Source: Achromobacter sp. RTa
Lineage (GTDB): Bacteria > Pseudomonadota > Gammaproteobacteria > Burkholderiales > Burkholderiaceae_B
Assembly (NCBI RefSeq): GCF_000757485.1
Contig: NZ_JPYO01000027.1
Coordinates: forward strand, 471,115-535,114
DNA length: 64,000 nucleotides
Direction of reading: 5' to 3'
The stretch's first letter is position 1. Each line of letters opens with the position of its first letter. Made by a program: the position numbers and the translations under genes. Under the pieces are notes generated by a model. The model saw nothing but the letters and a program-made list of their open reading frames with translations. It made no database searches and was not told where the DNA came from. Positions 1-8,007 of this stretch are shown here, piece after piece.

Positions 1-38
1 TTTCATCGGCTCGCCGATACCGGTATCGCCGCTCTGCG

Positions 39-69
39 GCAGGCGCCGCGATACCGCCGCGGCGCCTGC
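39..69. other. GC-rich hairpin downstream of the autotransporter
   Basis: Perfect inverted repeat with 12-bp arms (39-50 and 58-69) around a 7-base loop, lying 19 bases past the stop codon of the leftward autotransporter gene. No T-run follows on the left, so it is not a classical intrinsic terminator; it may protect the 3' end of the mRNA. Confidence 0.45.
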
Positions 70-87
70 GCACCTGCCCGCGCCGGA

Positions 88-2961
88 CTAGAAGCGCACG
101 GCCAGCTTCAACAGGCCCGACTGCTGCCGGTTGCCGCCGCCGAACTGCGCGTCGTAGGAAACGCCGGCCGTCGTGTTGCGCGTGAGGGCCACTTCGGCGC
201 CCAGACCGACCACGGCGGCGTCGCGCGCGATCGGCACGCCCGTCACCGAGAACGTGCTGCCGCCGTCGAAAGCCAGCTCCTGCCTGGGCTTCACATCGCC
301 CATTGCGTGGCGCCAGCCCAGCGACGCGGTCAGGCGGCCCGGCGCGCGGTCGGAACCGAACTGCCATGCGCCGCGCAAGCCCAGCGTGGTGCTGGTCACA
401 TCGTCGGTGCTGCCCTTGCCGCTCAGGGCCGCGGTGCCGCCCGATTCCTCGAAACCGCGGGTGCGCACCTGGTTCCACGCCAGGCCGGCGTAGGGTTCGA
501 CGGTGTAGGCGTCGCCCAGCGGCAGGTTGTAGCCGAGTTCGGTGAACACTTGCGTGGACGAGGCGTGGTAGGACGACTCGAGCCGCTGGTTCAGGCTTCC
601 GGCCGCCACATCGCGTTTTGCGTCGATGTCGTGCCAGGTGTAGGCCGCGCCGGCCATGAAGCGGAAATGGCCAGGGCCGGCCTGGAAATTACGTCCGCCG
701 AACAGGGCTGCCGTATAGCTATCGACATCCGTGCGCGAAGCCGCATCGTCGATCGAATTGTGGCTGCCGATGTAGCCGACCGCGCCGCCCAGCCGCCAGC
801 CGCCGCCCACGGCGCCGTCGCCGCCGACGAAGAGCCCGCCGGCCGATTGGCTCACGCTCGACGCGTTGCCATCGCTGCCGAATTTGCTCCAGTTGCCGAA
901 TGCCTGGGCCCACATCGGAGAAGCGCCGCTTTGCGGCAGCGCCTCGGACGAGGCCGAACCCAATTGGGCCGTGGGCCGCCCGGCGAGCGCCGGCGCGTCG
1001 AGATTGCCGCGCAGATGGGACAGCGGCATCGAGCGCACGGTATCCGCCTGGCTTTGCAGCACGCTGGCGGTGCTCGCGTACGCTTCGCCGGAGAGCATCT
1101 TCAAGGCCGAACGCGCCTCGCCCGGAGTCATGGACAGAACGGCCGTCGTGACCTGGCTGGCGCCCGTCGCCTTGCCCGACGCGCTGCCGCTCCCGATCAA
1201 GGACGATCCATTTCCAGCCACCGTGGACCCGTTTCCAGTCGACGCCGCGCCGTTGCCGGCCGGGGCCGAGCCGTTGCCCGTCGAAGCCGAACCGTTGCCG
1301 GTCGAGGTCGAGCCATTGCCGGTCGACGACGATCCATTGCCGGCCTCGGGCGGCGCTTCGTTGTCCAGCGCGCCGCCCACGCTGCTCTCGTTGTCCGTGC
1401 CGCCGATGCTGCCGATCGGCACGTCGTTGCGGGTCAGCGTCATGAACGCGTTCTTGGCGTCGTAGCTAAGGGTGGGAGTCAGGAATGCATACGCGCTCGA
1501 AGTGCCGGTGAAGCGGCCCTGTATGCCGCCGTCCGCCGTCAGGATGTTGTAGGTCGTTCGCGGCGCGTAGTTGCCATCGGGCCCTACGTGCGCCACGGTG
1601 CCATCCAGGTAGGCGACGCCCGTGACGTGGATGCGGTCGCTGGCGCTGCTTGCCGGATCGGCATGCACGCGATAGATGGTGTTTTCACCGAAGGAAAGGT
1701 TGCCGTTGATGGTGAGCGTACCGATGGGCGAGCCATCATTGCCAGGAGAGACGACCGCGGTGGGATAGAGCGTGGTGCTGCCCAGCTGGCCGACGCCCGC
1801 CAGCACGACTTCGCGGCCGATATCGACGGGGCCATTCAATTTGCCGTCGATTTCCAGGGCTCCGTCGGCGATCAGGATGGGGCCGCTCAGGCCGCTGCTG
1901 TCGGCGGTCAGGATCACCGATCCCGGGCCGGTCTTCACGAAGCCTTGCGTGCCTTGCAAGGGGTTATCGATGATGTCGACGAACTGGCCCGAGGCATAAG
2001 TCCCGTCGCCGACGACAATCGCCGGCTGGTTGCCGCCGCTGCCGACCAGGGTAATGGGAGCGCCTTGCAGGCGATACCGGTCGGTGGCGAACTGGATGCC
2101 CGACACGCGCACGGGACCGGCGCCGCCGTCGACGGTGACCGTGCCGGCCGCGCCCGTGAAAATCGCGTATCCGCCATCGGGCAGGGCCCCGGTGGCATTG
2201 GCCGGGCTGTTCCAGTTGGTGCTGGCGGCGCTCCAGGTGCCGCTGCCGCCGCCGGCCCGGGTGGCGGACGCCGCGCCGTTGCCGTTCCACAGATTGGTGG
2301 TGCTGGGCCCCAGGATGAGATTGATCTGCTTGTCGCCGGTCAGCGACTGGATGGTCGCCGCAGGCAAGGATTCTCCGGTGACCGGGCCCAACGACAGGCC
2401 GTTGCCGCTCAGCGTGCCGCCGTATGACAGGATCCGGTAGTAGCCGGCGGTGACGCCCGGCGTATTGACCGATACGTTCAGCGTCGTGTTATTGAGGGCG
2501 ACGTCGCCGCCGACCGTAATGTTGTCGCCGGTGCCGGGCTGGGTAATGGGCAGGCCCGCATAGCCGGTCTCGAAGTCGAACACGGCATTGCTCATCGACA
2601 GATTGCCGTTGACGACGAGATTGCCGTTCGACACGCCGGTCGGCGTGCCGACGGAATACCCTGGCGCAACGCGCGAATTACCCGTCACGTTGAGGTCGCC
2701 ATTAATCGAACCGAAGCCCGCGATGGTGCCGTTCGACGTCGCATTGACATTCCCGCCGATTGCGACGCCGGCCCCGCCGCCATTGCCGCCGATCACCAGC
2801 GTGCCGCCATTGACATCGATCCCGCCGGGGAAACTGGCCGAACCGTCGAACACCTGCGTGTTGCCGGCGGCAACGGTCAGGTCCGCGGCCACGGCGCCGC
2901 CGCCATAGGACGCGCTTAGCGCGAGTGTCGCCGTCAGCCACTTCTTCGTGCCGTATATCAA
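88..2961 (-). CDS. Autotransporter (type Va) outer-membrane protein
   Basis: About 957 aa. The N-terminus has a short signal peptide ending near AVAA. A Gly/Asn-rich beta-helix passenger follows, with an autotransporter-associated repeat near residues 340-375 (FVKTGPGSVILTADSSGLSG) and a low-complexity heptapeptide linker at about 540-594. The autotransporter beta-barrel starts near residue 683 (MWAQAFGNWSKFGSD) and ends in LAVRF with the C-terminal Phe typical of outer-membrane barrels. I chose the TTG at 2961 because GGAGG lies 7 bases upstream and the signal peptide then begins MIYGTKKWL; a TTG at 3003 would add 14 residues that fit a leader poorly. Expected role: secreted or surface-exposed passenger, possibly adhesive. 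No protease triad or RGD is visible. It is transcribed alone, from the palindrome-rich region on its right. Confidence 0.9.
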   Translation of the reverse strand: MIYGTKKWLTATLALSASYGGGAVAADLTVAAGNTQVFDGSASFPGGIDVNGGTLVIGGNGGGAGVAIGGNVNATSNGTIAGFGSINGDLNVTGNSRVAPGYSVGTPTGVSNGNLVVNGNLSMSNAVFDFETGYAGLPITQPGTGDNITVGGDVALNNTTLNVSVNTPGVTAGYYRILSYGGTLSGNGLSLGPVTGESLPAATIQSLTGDKQINLILGPSTTNLWNGNGAASATRAGGGSGTWSAASTNWNSPANATGALPDGGYAIFTGAAGTVTVDGGAGPVRVSGIQFATDRYRLQGAPITLVGSGGNQPAIVVGDGTYASGQFVDIIDNPLQGTQGFVKTGPGSVILTADSSGLSGPILIADGALEIDGKLNGPVDIGREVVLAGVGQLGSTTLYPTAVVSPGNDGSPIGTLTINGNLSFGENTIYRVHADPASSASDRIHVTGVAYLDGTVAHVGPDGNYAPRTTYNILTADGGIQGRFTGTSSAYAFLTPTLSYDAKNAFMTLTRNDVPIGSIGGTDNESSVGGALDNEAPPEAGNGSSSTGNGSTSTGNGSASTGNGSAPAGNGAASTGNGSTVAGNGSSLIGSGSASGKATGASQVTTAVLSMTPGEARSALKMLSGEAYASTASVLQSQADTVRSMPLSHLRGNLDAPALAGRPTAQLGSASSEALPQSGASPMWAQAFGNWSKFGSDGNASSVSQSAGGLFVGGDGAVGGGWRLGGAVGYIGSHNSIDDAASRTDVDSYTAALFGGRNFQAGPGHFRFMAGAAYTWHDIDAKRDVAAGSLNQRLESSYHASSTQVFTELGYNLPLGDAYTVEPYAGLAWNQVRTRGFEESGGTAALSGKGSTDDVTSTTLGLRGAWQFGSDRAPGRLTASLGWRHAMGDVKPRQELAFDGGSTFSVTGVPIARDAAVVGLGAEVALTRNTTAGVSYDAQFGGGNRQQSGLLKLAVRF
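1180..1340 (-). repeat. 21-bp tandem repeats encoding GNGSxxT heptapeptides
   Basis: About eight head-to-tail 21-bp units inside the autotransporter gene encode GNGSSST, GNGSTST, GNGSASTand related heptapeptides, between the passenger and the barrel. Units are diverged at positions 4-7. The unit length is a multiple of three, so copy-number change would keep the frame and only alter linker length. Confidence 0.85.
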
Positions 2962-3127
2962 CGTGGATCCTCCATTATCTCGGTTAATAAAATCTGATAC
3001 CAAATCATTACTGAATCGCCGAAAACGTATTACTACGTAACGATCCAGATAAAATGAATTGAGCGATCTTTCGCAAAAAAGGAGGCAATTTATACCCCTT
3101 TTTTTGCAATACCAAGATTTACCGGAG

Positions 3128-3336
3128 AGATACCATCTAGATTATTGAAATAACGCGAATGGATGCAAACCGCACCTTTTAATTAATTGAATGGATACCA
3201 TCCATATCGCGCCTTTCGCATTAATGGATACCATCCTAATTAATAAAACCGGAAAATACGGATACCATCCGCTTCCGTGCTTGCCTGGCGTTTTACCGCT
3301 TTTCCCATACAGCGGAGAAACAAATGGATATAAATA
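3128..3336. promoter_or_regulatory. Array of GGAT-N3-ATCC palindromes upstream of the autotransporter
   Basis: Within an AT-rich 401-bp gap (2962-3362), near-identical sites GGATACCATCC occur at 3193, 3226 and 3260. Related copies are at 3128 (AGATACCATCT), 3161 (GGATGCAAACC) and 3326 (GGATATAAATA). Start-to-start distances are 33, 32, 33, 34 and 66 bp. The core is a dyad (GGAT/ATCC around ACC), extended to ATGGAT/ATCCAT at 3191. Between the array and the gene lies an A/T-armed dyad (3073-3107). This looks like cooperative operator sites stacked on one DNA face; the binding protein is unknown. Confidence 0.65.
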
Positions 3337-3362
3337 CGGGCCAGGCCGAGGCCCGAGCCCGT

Positions 3363-4424
3363 TCAGGAAGCGCCGGGGCCTAGCATCAGATGCTCGTCAT
3401 CCACCACCGTCGGCCGCTGCTGGGCATTGAAACCTTCCGTGAATATCGCCTCCGGTCTCGCCCCTTGCCGCAAGGCGGCCTCAACGCTCGATGCGACAAA
3501 ACCGGGGCTGCCGGCCGCGAATACCGTATGCCTGGACAAGTCCGCGAACACGGAGGGCAGCACCTCCCCGATGCGGCCGGAAAGACAATCGCCGCCCGCT
3601 TCGCGGGTCAATGCGAGCCGATAATCGAATTTTCGATGCTTGGTCCGCCACCAGGCCAACATGCCGAGGCCGTATACGTCGGCGCGCGTGCGCGCCGAGA
3701 TCACCAGCATGACCGGCTGCCGGAATCCGCGGCGCATCGCGGCTTCGGTCAAGGCGAGAATCGGAGCCAGGCCGGTGCCGGCGGCAAGGCAGAGTATGGG
3801 GGACTCCACGGCGGGATCCCCGATGAACGTGCCGTACGGCCCTGAAAGCTTGACGCTGTCGCCCGGCGTCAGCGTTGCGTGCGCCCATGAGCTGGTGGCG
3901 CCGCCATCCATCCGGGCGATCTGCAGGACCAGTTCGCCGTCGGGGCGCGGCGCATTCGAGATCGAGTACGCCCGCGGGGCGATCCCGGCGCCGGGATCGC
4001 CGAGCATCACGTATTGCCCTGGCCAATAACGCATGGGCTTGCCCAAGGGCCGCAAGCGCAACTCCATGACTCGCGGAGTAAGCAGCCTCTTGTCCGTCAC
4101 CACGAACAGGGCGTTTTCGCGGGGCGGAAAGAGCTTGGGCCGCGCGTCGGCCGTTCCCCACTCGATCTCTAGACTGTCCTCCAGCGGCTTGGCCATGCAC
4201 ATGAGGCCATAGCCCTGGGCGCGCTCGTCGGCGGTCAAGGCCATGTCGAGCACGGTGCCCTGGTCAAAGGCGCCGGCAAGCACCTTGACCTTGCATTCAC
4301 CGCAGGCCCCCGCGCGGCAGTTGTTCGGTAGTGCATACCCCGCCCGCTCCAACGCGGTAAGCACCGTGTCGCCGGACGCGCATTCCACCGCCTTGCCGGA
4401 CGGTTGTATCGTGATTATTGCCAT
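3363..4424 (-). CDS. 2Fe-2S ferredoxin/FAD/NAD(P) oxidoreductase (electron-transfer reductase)
   Basis: 353 aa, three-domain reductase. The plant-type ferredoxin domain comes first, with cluster ligands C36, C41, C44 and C76 (CRAGACGEC then LMC). Next is an FAD domain with the RAYSISN signature, then an NAD(P) domain containing LAAGTGLAPI and FAAGSPGF. It should pass electrons from NAD(P)H through FAD and the cluster to an oxygenase. The obvious partner is the diiron protein encoded just upstream (66 bases from that stop to this start, same strand), as in benzoate, phenol or methane oxygenase reductases. I start at the second Met (MAIITIQPSG), where the ferredoxin fold begins; an upstream Met would add 19 unrelated residues. 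The substrate cannot be read from sequence. Confidence 0.88.
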   Translation of the reverse strand: MAIITIQPSGKAVECASGDTVLTALERAGYALPNNCRAGACGECKVKVLAGAFDQGTVLDMALTADERAQGYGLMCMAKPLEDSLEIEWGTADARPKLFPPRENALFVVTDKRLLTPRVMELRLRPLGKPMRYWPGQYVMLGDPGAGIAPRAYSISNAPRPDGELVLQIARMDGGATSSWAHATLTPGDSVKLSGPYGTFIGDPAVESPILCLAAGTGLAPILALTEAAMRRGFRQPVMLVISARTRADVYGLGMLAWWRTKHRKFDYRLALTREAGGDCLSGRIGEVLPSVFADLSRHTVFAAGSPGFVASSVEAALRQGARPEAIFTEGFNAQQRPTVVDDEHLMLGPGAS

Positions 4425-4490
4425 GTCTTTCGGCCGCTCCCAGCAGGGCCGGCGCCACGCGACGCGCGCGCCGGCCGCCACGCCTTAGGG

Positions 4491-5513
4491 TCAGAACACC
4501 GGGATGATGTCTTCCAGGTCCACGTCGGACACTTCCTGGCCCGTTATGCCGACCTCGGGAATGGCCGGGAACGGGATGTTGTACCGGTCCAGCACGCTTT
4601 TCAGGTTGATCATCGCGTTGCGCCAGTTCTCCAGCTTGGCTTCATAGCTGGGGATGCCGAAGCCCGCGGCGCGCGCCACCTCCTCCGCCTCTCGCTGGTT
4701 CGCGATGAAATCGGAGGGCAGATCCCAGAACTCCATCGGCGGCTCGAAAAGCACGGCGGACAGGAACAGGTAGCCGGCGCGGATCTGCTTGGTCACCACG
4801 GCCTTGATGTCGTCCTTGAGCCCGGGATAATCGCGCTCCATGACGGCCATGCAAATGGCCATGTGGCGGCCCTCGTCGCGGCCGATGTTCTTGAAGCCCT
4901 CCTTGAACACGATCTCACGGGAGTTTTCGTACATCTGCTTGAAGATCGTCGCGGCCGCGATCTCGCCCATCAGGAATGAGCTGAACAGCACCGCAAGATC
5001 GTACTTGGGCACGGCTTTCTTGTAGCCGGTCCAGTAACGCGAACCGTTGAAGTACAGCCATTGGGCATTTTTCTGCAGGCGCTTTCCCAATTCGGTCTTG
5101 GGCGTGTAGGTCAGCGGATCGGAATGGCCGAGCAGGCGGGTAATCGCCTGGCCGCACATGATCTCGTGGTTCTGCTCGTCGCGCGTGACGGAGAAGAAGC
5201 ATTTGCGGACCACGTCCTCTTCGTGCACCTCGTAGGTCTTGATCAGCGCCTCGGCGAAGACGGGCGGCGCCGAGGCGTCGAACACGGACAACAGCGTCCA
5301 CCAATAGGCGATCGACTCCCGCTCTTCCCAGGTATAGCTTTCCAGGTCCAAGGTGTCCCAGGGCAGCTTTTCCGGATCCCAGGCCTCCCGCAAGGACGCC
5401 TCCCAGACCTCCTGCAGTTTCTTGGTCTTACAGACCCAGGACAAGGGATATACGTTGGGTTGCTCTATCGGGGGCGGCAATTCCTGCATGTCCGCATAGC
5501 GTTGCTTTTCCAT
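4491..5513 (-). CDS. Ferritin-like diiron oxygenase, RNR-R2/AurF-type fold
   Basis: 340 aa and mostly helical. It carries the full carboxylate-bridged diiron set: E88, E113-Q-N-H116, E184 and E214-G-R-H217 (each ExxH preceded by D). This is the pattern of class I ribonucleotide reductase small subunits and of AurF-like N-oxygenases. The adjacent ferredoxin reductase favours an oxygenase over ribonucleotide reduction, and no large RNR subunit is nearby. The start (MEKQRYADMQ) is preceded by AGGAGG; an upstream in-frame ATG at 5552 is less good because that Shine-Dalgarno sequence would then lie inside the gene. The two genes probably form one operon. The substrate is unknown: aryl-amine N-oxidation or hydroxylation of a hydrocarbon or fatty chain are both possible. 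Confidence 0.8.
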   Translation of the reverse strand: MEKQRYADMQELPPPIEQPNVYPLSWVCKTKKLQEVWEASLREAWDPEKLPWDTLDLESYTWEERESIAYWWTLLSVFDASAPPVFAEALIKTYEVHEEDVVRKCFFSVTRDEQNHEIMCGQAITRLLGHSDPLTYTPKTELGKRLQKNAQWLYFNGSRYWTGYKKAVPKYDLAVLFSSFLMGEIAAATIFKQMYENSREIVFKEGFKNIGRDEGRHMAICMAVMERDYPGLKDDIKAVVTKQIRAGYLFLSAVLFEPPMEFWDLPSDFIANQREAEEVARAAGFGIPSYEAKLENWRNAMINLKSVLDRYNIPFPAIPEVGITGQEVSDVDLEDIIPVF

Positions 5514-5858
5514 TGCTCCATCTCCTCCTTGATCGTGCTTGGCACGGTTCAATCGCGAGGTATCGCGACCAGATTATTTGATACTGAATTTATTTGATCT
5601 TCTATTTTTTTGTATCACGTTATCTGGTGCAGAGTATGGAACCGGAGGCTCGGCGATGTCCATCAACGCAAAGCAGGAACGTTGACATAGATCAACCAGG
5701 GGCCGCCCTCACATCCCTCATCAGGCACGGGACCGGACGGGGGCCGTCCGTTTCCCCTGCGCGCGTGCAAACTTTCAAAATTTGGGTATACTTCCGCCTC
5801 TCTTGCAAAGAACAGCCTTCTGACCGCATGGATCCAGATGGCGTTCGGCGCGGGAAAT
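5514..5858. promoter_or_regulatory. Control region of the diiron oxygenase operon, with operator-like sites
   Basis: A gap of 345 bp without a convincing gene. Sites seen: a perfect dyad TCGCGA-GGTA-TCGCGA at 5553-5568; two direct copies of TTATTTGAT at 5574 and 5590 in an AT-rich stretch; and TTGAC-ATAG-ATCAA at 5682-5695, which matches 9 of 10 fixed bases of the FNR/Anr consensus TTGAT-N4-ATCAA. On the right, TATACT near 5786 probably serves as the -10 element for the tRNA-Gly gene. The assignment of each site to a gene is inference. Confidence 0.5.
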
Positions 5859-5934
5859 GCGGGAGTAGCTCAGTTGGTAGAGCGCAACCTTGCCAAGGTT
5901 GAGGTCGCGAGTTCGAGACTCGTCTCCCGCTCCA
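5859..5934 (+). tRNA. tRNA-Gly (GCC)
   Basis: 76 nt with encoded CCA. The acceptor stem pairs GCGGGAG with CTCCCGC. D-arm, anticodon arm CAACC-TTGCCAA-GGTTG (anticodon GCC at 5892-5894) and T-arm GTTCGAG are all well formed. It is identical to the copy at 11559. Confidence 0.97.
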
Positions 5935-5980
5935 GGATTTTTTCCATGGAAGTCCTGACGACCCCATGGAATCACAAAGA

Positions 5981-6004
5981 AAAGGAGCCTCGGCTCCTTT
6001 TTTT
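5981..6004 (+). terminator. Intrinsic terminator after tRNA-Gly
   Basis: Stem GGAGCC/GGCTCC (5984-5989 and 5992-5997) with a 2-base loop, flanked by A-run and T-run, 47 bases after the tRNA. Confidence 0.85.
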
Positions 6005-6010
6005 GTTTCC

Positions 6011-6050
6011 GGGCCGCCCCAAGACAGAAATGCCTCCCCGGGGGCAGCGC
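6011..6050 (+). repeat. Partial copy of a dispersed GGGCCGCCCCAAG element
   Basis: Starts GGGCCGCCCCAAGA and continues to a C-run/G-run hairpin, matching the first half of the repeat units at 60384, 60470 and (inverted) 61531. It sits at the 3' end of the LysR gene, next to the tRNA terminator. Confidence 0.6.
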
Positions 6051-6064
6051 CCGATACAGGGCAT

Positions 6065-6997
6065 CTACGGCTGCAAACTCTGCGCCCGCCACCCAAACAC
6101 CGGATTCTCCGCGAACCACTGGAGCGCCTGCTCCCGCAACGCATTGACCAGCGGCGAATCGCAACGGCCGCGGGGCTGGGCCAACACAATGCGTTGCAGC
6201 GGCAGCGGATCGGCAATAGGACGGACCGCCAGCGGCTGGCCGTCGTAGCTGTGATCGCCAAAGGGCCTGGTATAGGCCACGGCCACGCCAAAGCCATTGG
6301 CCACCAGGCCTCGCTGCAATTCGAACGAATAAGTCTTGCTGAGGCTTCGCGGTTGCAGTCCGTGGAACCGGAACAAATCCAGAAAGTGCTGCGAGCTATA
6401 GGCCTGCTCCGTCAGCACCAGGGGATGGTCGCAAAGCTGACGCAGGCTGACCTTGCTGTGACGGGCCAGCGGATGCTCGGCGGGCAGCAGCGCATAGGCC
6501 GCGAGTTCGCAGAGCACCGTGCTCTGGATACCTTCCGGTAGTCCGAGATCGTAGCTGAGCGCCGCGTCCAAGGTTCCGTTGCCGAGCTGTTTGCCGATCT
6601 GGTCAAAACCATATTCACGGATCGTCACCGCCATCGCCGGGTGGCGTTCCTTCAGCCCGCGCAGCAACTGCGGCAGGCAATAGGGAGCCAGATCCTCGAA
6701 GCAACCGAGCATCAGATCGCCTGACAGGGTATCGCCGCTCTCCGCAAGATGCTCGAACTCATGCACGCTGGCCATGACCCGCAGGGCCTTGTCCATTGCC
6801 TGGCGGCCGAACGGCGTCAAGGTCACGCCCTGGCCGCGCTGGCGAACGAACAGCACCTGCCCCAGATGCTCTTCCAACTCATTGAGGGCGGCGGAAACCG
6901 CCGGCTGCGACACATTCAGGTGCTCGGCTGCTTGTGTGATGTTGCCGTGGCGCGTGACTGCCAGGGCACAACGGATGTGGCGCAAGCTGATCTTCAT
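6065..6997 (-). CDS. LysR-family transcriptional regulator
   Basis: 310 aa. The N-terminal winged HTH spans about residues 5-62 (recognition segment NITQAAEHLNVSQPAVSAAL), followed by a periplasmic-binding-protein-like effector domain. It is divergent from the dioxygenase-amidohydrolase-MFS cluster at 7110-10622, the usual layout for an activator of a catabolic operon. Start taken at MKISLRHIRC, the normal LysR N-terminus; no strong Shine-Dalgarno sequence is visible there or at the upstream Met (7027). The inducer is unknown and is presumably the substrate or an intermediate of the adjacent pathway. Confidence 0.9.
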   Translation of the reverse strand: MKISLRHIRCALAVTRHGNITQAAEHLNVSQPAVSAALNELEEHLGQVLFVRQRGQGVTLTPFGRQAMDKALRVMASVHEFEHLAESGDTLSGDLMLGCFEDLAPYCLPQLLRGLKERHPAMAVTIREYGFDQIGKQLGNGTLDAALSYDLGLPEGIQSTVLCELAAYALLPAEHPLARHSKVSLRQLCDHPLVLTEQAYSSQHFLDLFRFHGLQPRSLSKTYSFELQRGLVANGFGVAVAYTRPFGDHSYDGQPLAVRPIADPLPLQRIVLAQPRGRCDSPLVNALREQALQWFAENPVFGWRAQSLQP

Positions 6998-7109
6998 AAG
7001 AAAACCCGAGGAGTCAGATCCGAACATATTATTTTATTTTTTGAAAAGCCTGGGGAATAGTCCAGCGGTGGTCGCCGCGATCATGGCGGCCCTCTACAAG
7101 GAGCCCCTA

Positions 7110-7922
7110 ATGAACAAGTCAGTCGCCCCCTTGGTATCAACGGCGGCCATCTCGGATTTCCAGCGCGACGGCGCAATCTGTCTGCGCGGCGCGTTCAAGG
7201 ACTGGATCGGGCCGATCGCCGACGGCATCGCGCGCAATCAGCTTGAACCGGGCCCCTACGCCACCAACGTGGTCGCGGCCGGCGAGCCCGGAGGCTTTTT
7301 CGACGACTATTGCAACTGGGAGCGCATCCCCGAGTTTTCCAGCATCGTCCGGGAGTCGCCCGCGGCCGCGATCGCCGCGGCAGTCATGCAGTCTCCCAGC
7401 GCCCAGTTCTTCCACGATCACGTCCTGGTCAAGGAACCGGGGACCCAGAAGCCGACGCCCTGGCACCAGGACATTCCCTACTACTTTCTCGACGGCGAGC
7501 AGACCGTAAGCCTATGGATCCCGGTGGATCCGGTGCAGGAGGCCACTTTGCGCTTGATCGCGGGCTCCCACCAATGGTCCCAATGGGTGCTGCCGCTGCG
7601 CTGGAAGGACGACACCAGCTTCTACGAGGACGTCAGCCGCTATCGGCCGGTGCCGAACCCCGACGTCGACCCGGACATGCGGGTGCTGGAGTGGGAAATG
7701 GAACCGGGGGACGCAGTGTTGTTCGACTTCCGCACCGTGCACGGCGCGCGCGGCAACCTCAGCCAGGACCGCCGGCGCGTGTTGTCGCTGCGTTGGCTGG
7801 GCGAGGACGTGCGATACGCCGAGAGGCCTGGCAGGACGTCCCCGCCGTACCCCGGCCACGGCATGCAGCCTGGCCAACGCCTGCGCCAGGACTGGTTCCC
7901 GCGGATCTGGCCGAAAGCCTGA
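7110..7922 (+). CDS. Phytanoyl-CoA dioxygenase (PhyH) family Fe(II)/2-oxoglutarate oxygenase
   Basis: 270 aa, cupin-like. The facial triad is readable: H119-x-D121 in PTPWHQD and distal H211 in RTVHGARG; R222 downstream could bind 2-oxoglutarate. AAGGAG precedes the ATG at good spacing; the frame stays open further left, but into the LysR promoter. First gene of a three-gene rightward cluster. PhyH-type enzymes hydroxylate diverse small acids; with an M20 amidohydrolase and a carboxylate-type carrier next door, the substrate is likely an N-acylated or amino-acid-derived compound, but this is inference. Confidence 0.87.
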   Translation: MNKSVAPLVSTAAISDFQRDGAICLRGAFKDWIGPIADGIARNQLEPGPYATNVVAAGEPGGFFDDYCNWERIPEFSSIVRESPAAAIAAAVMQSPSAQFFHDHVLVKEPGTQKPTPWHQDIPYYFLDGEQTVSLWIPVDPVQEATLRLIAGSHQWSQWVLPLRWKDDTSFYEDVSRYRPVPNPDVDPDMRVLEWEMEPGDAVLFDFRTVHGARGNLSQDRRRVLSLRWLGEDVRYAERPGRTSPPYPGHGMQPGQRLRQDWFPRIWPKA

Positions 7923-8007
7923 GCGCCACTCGCTTGCTAGATCGATAAAGAGCCTGACGCGGCGTCCGCCGACGATCGGGCCTCCCACCACTGCTGAGGA
8001 GACAGCA

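Noticed and set aside
307..2427. Long rightward open frame opposite the autotransporter
   Set aside because: Composition follows the antisense of the Gly/Thr-rich passenger; no domain or ribosome site.
3128..3336. Palindrome array as a replication origin with iterons
   Set aside because: No dnaA, rep gene or partition genes nearby; region is simply upstream of a surface protein.
3191..3430. Small rightward ORF beginning MDTIH in the palindrome array
   Set aside because: Its repeated MDTI start is only a translation of the GGATACCAT repeats, there is no Shine-Dalgarno sequence, and the rest overlaps the reductase gene antisense.
4491..5513. Ribonucleotide reductase small subunit
   Set aside because: The diiron pattern is similar, but the gene is paired with a ferredoxin reductase and no large subunit is present.
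5594..5902. Small ORFs across the oxygenase control region and tRNA
   Set aside because: They overlap the tRNA gene or lack ribosome sites and coding pattern.
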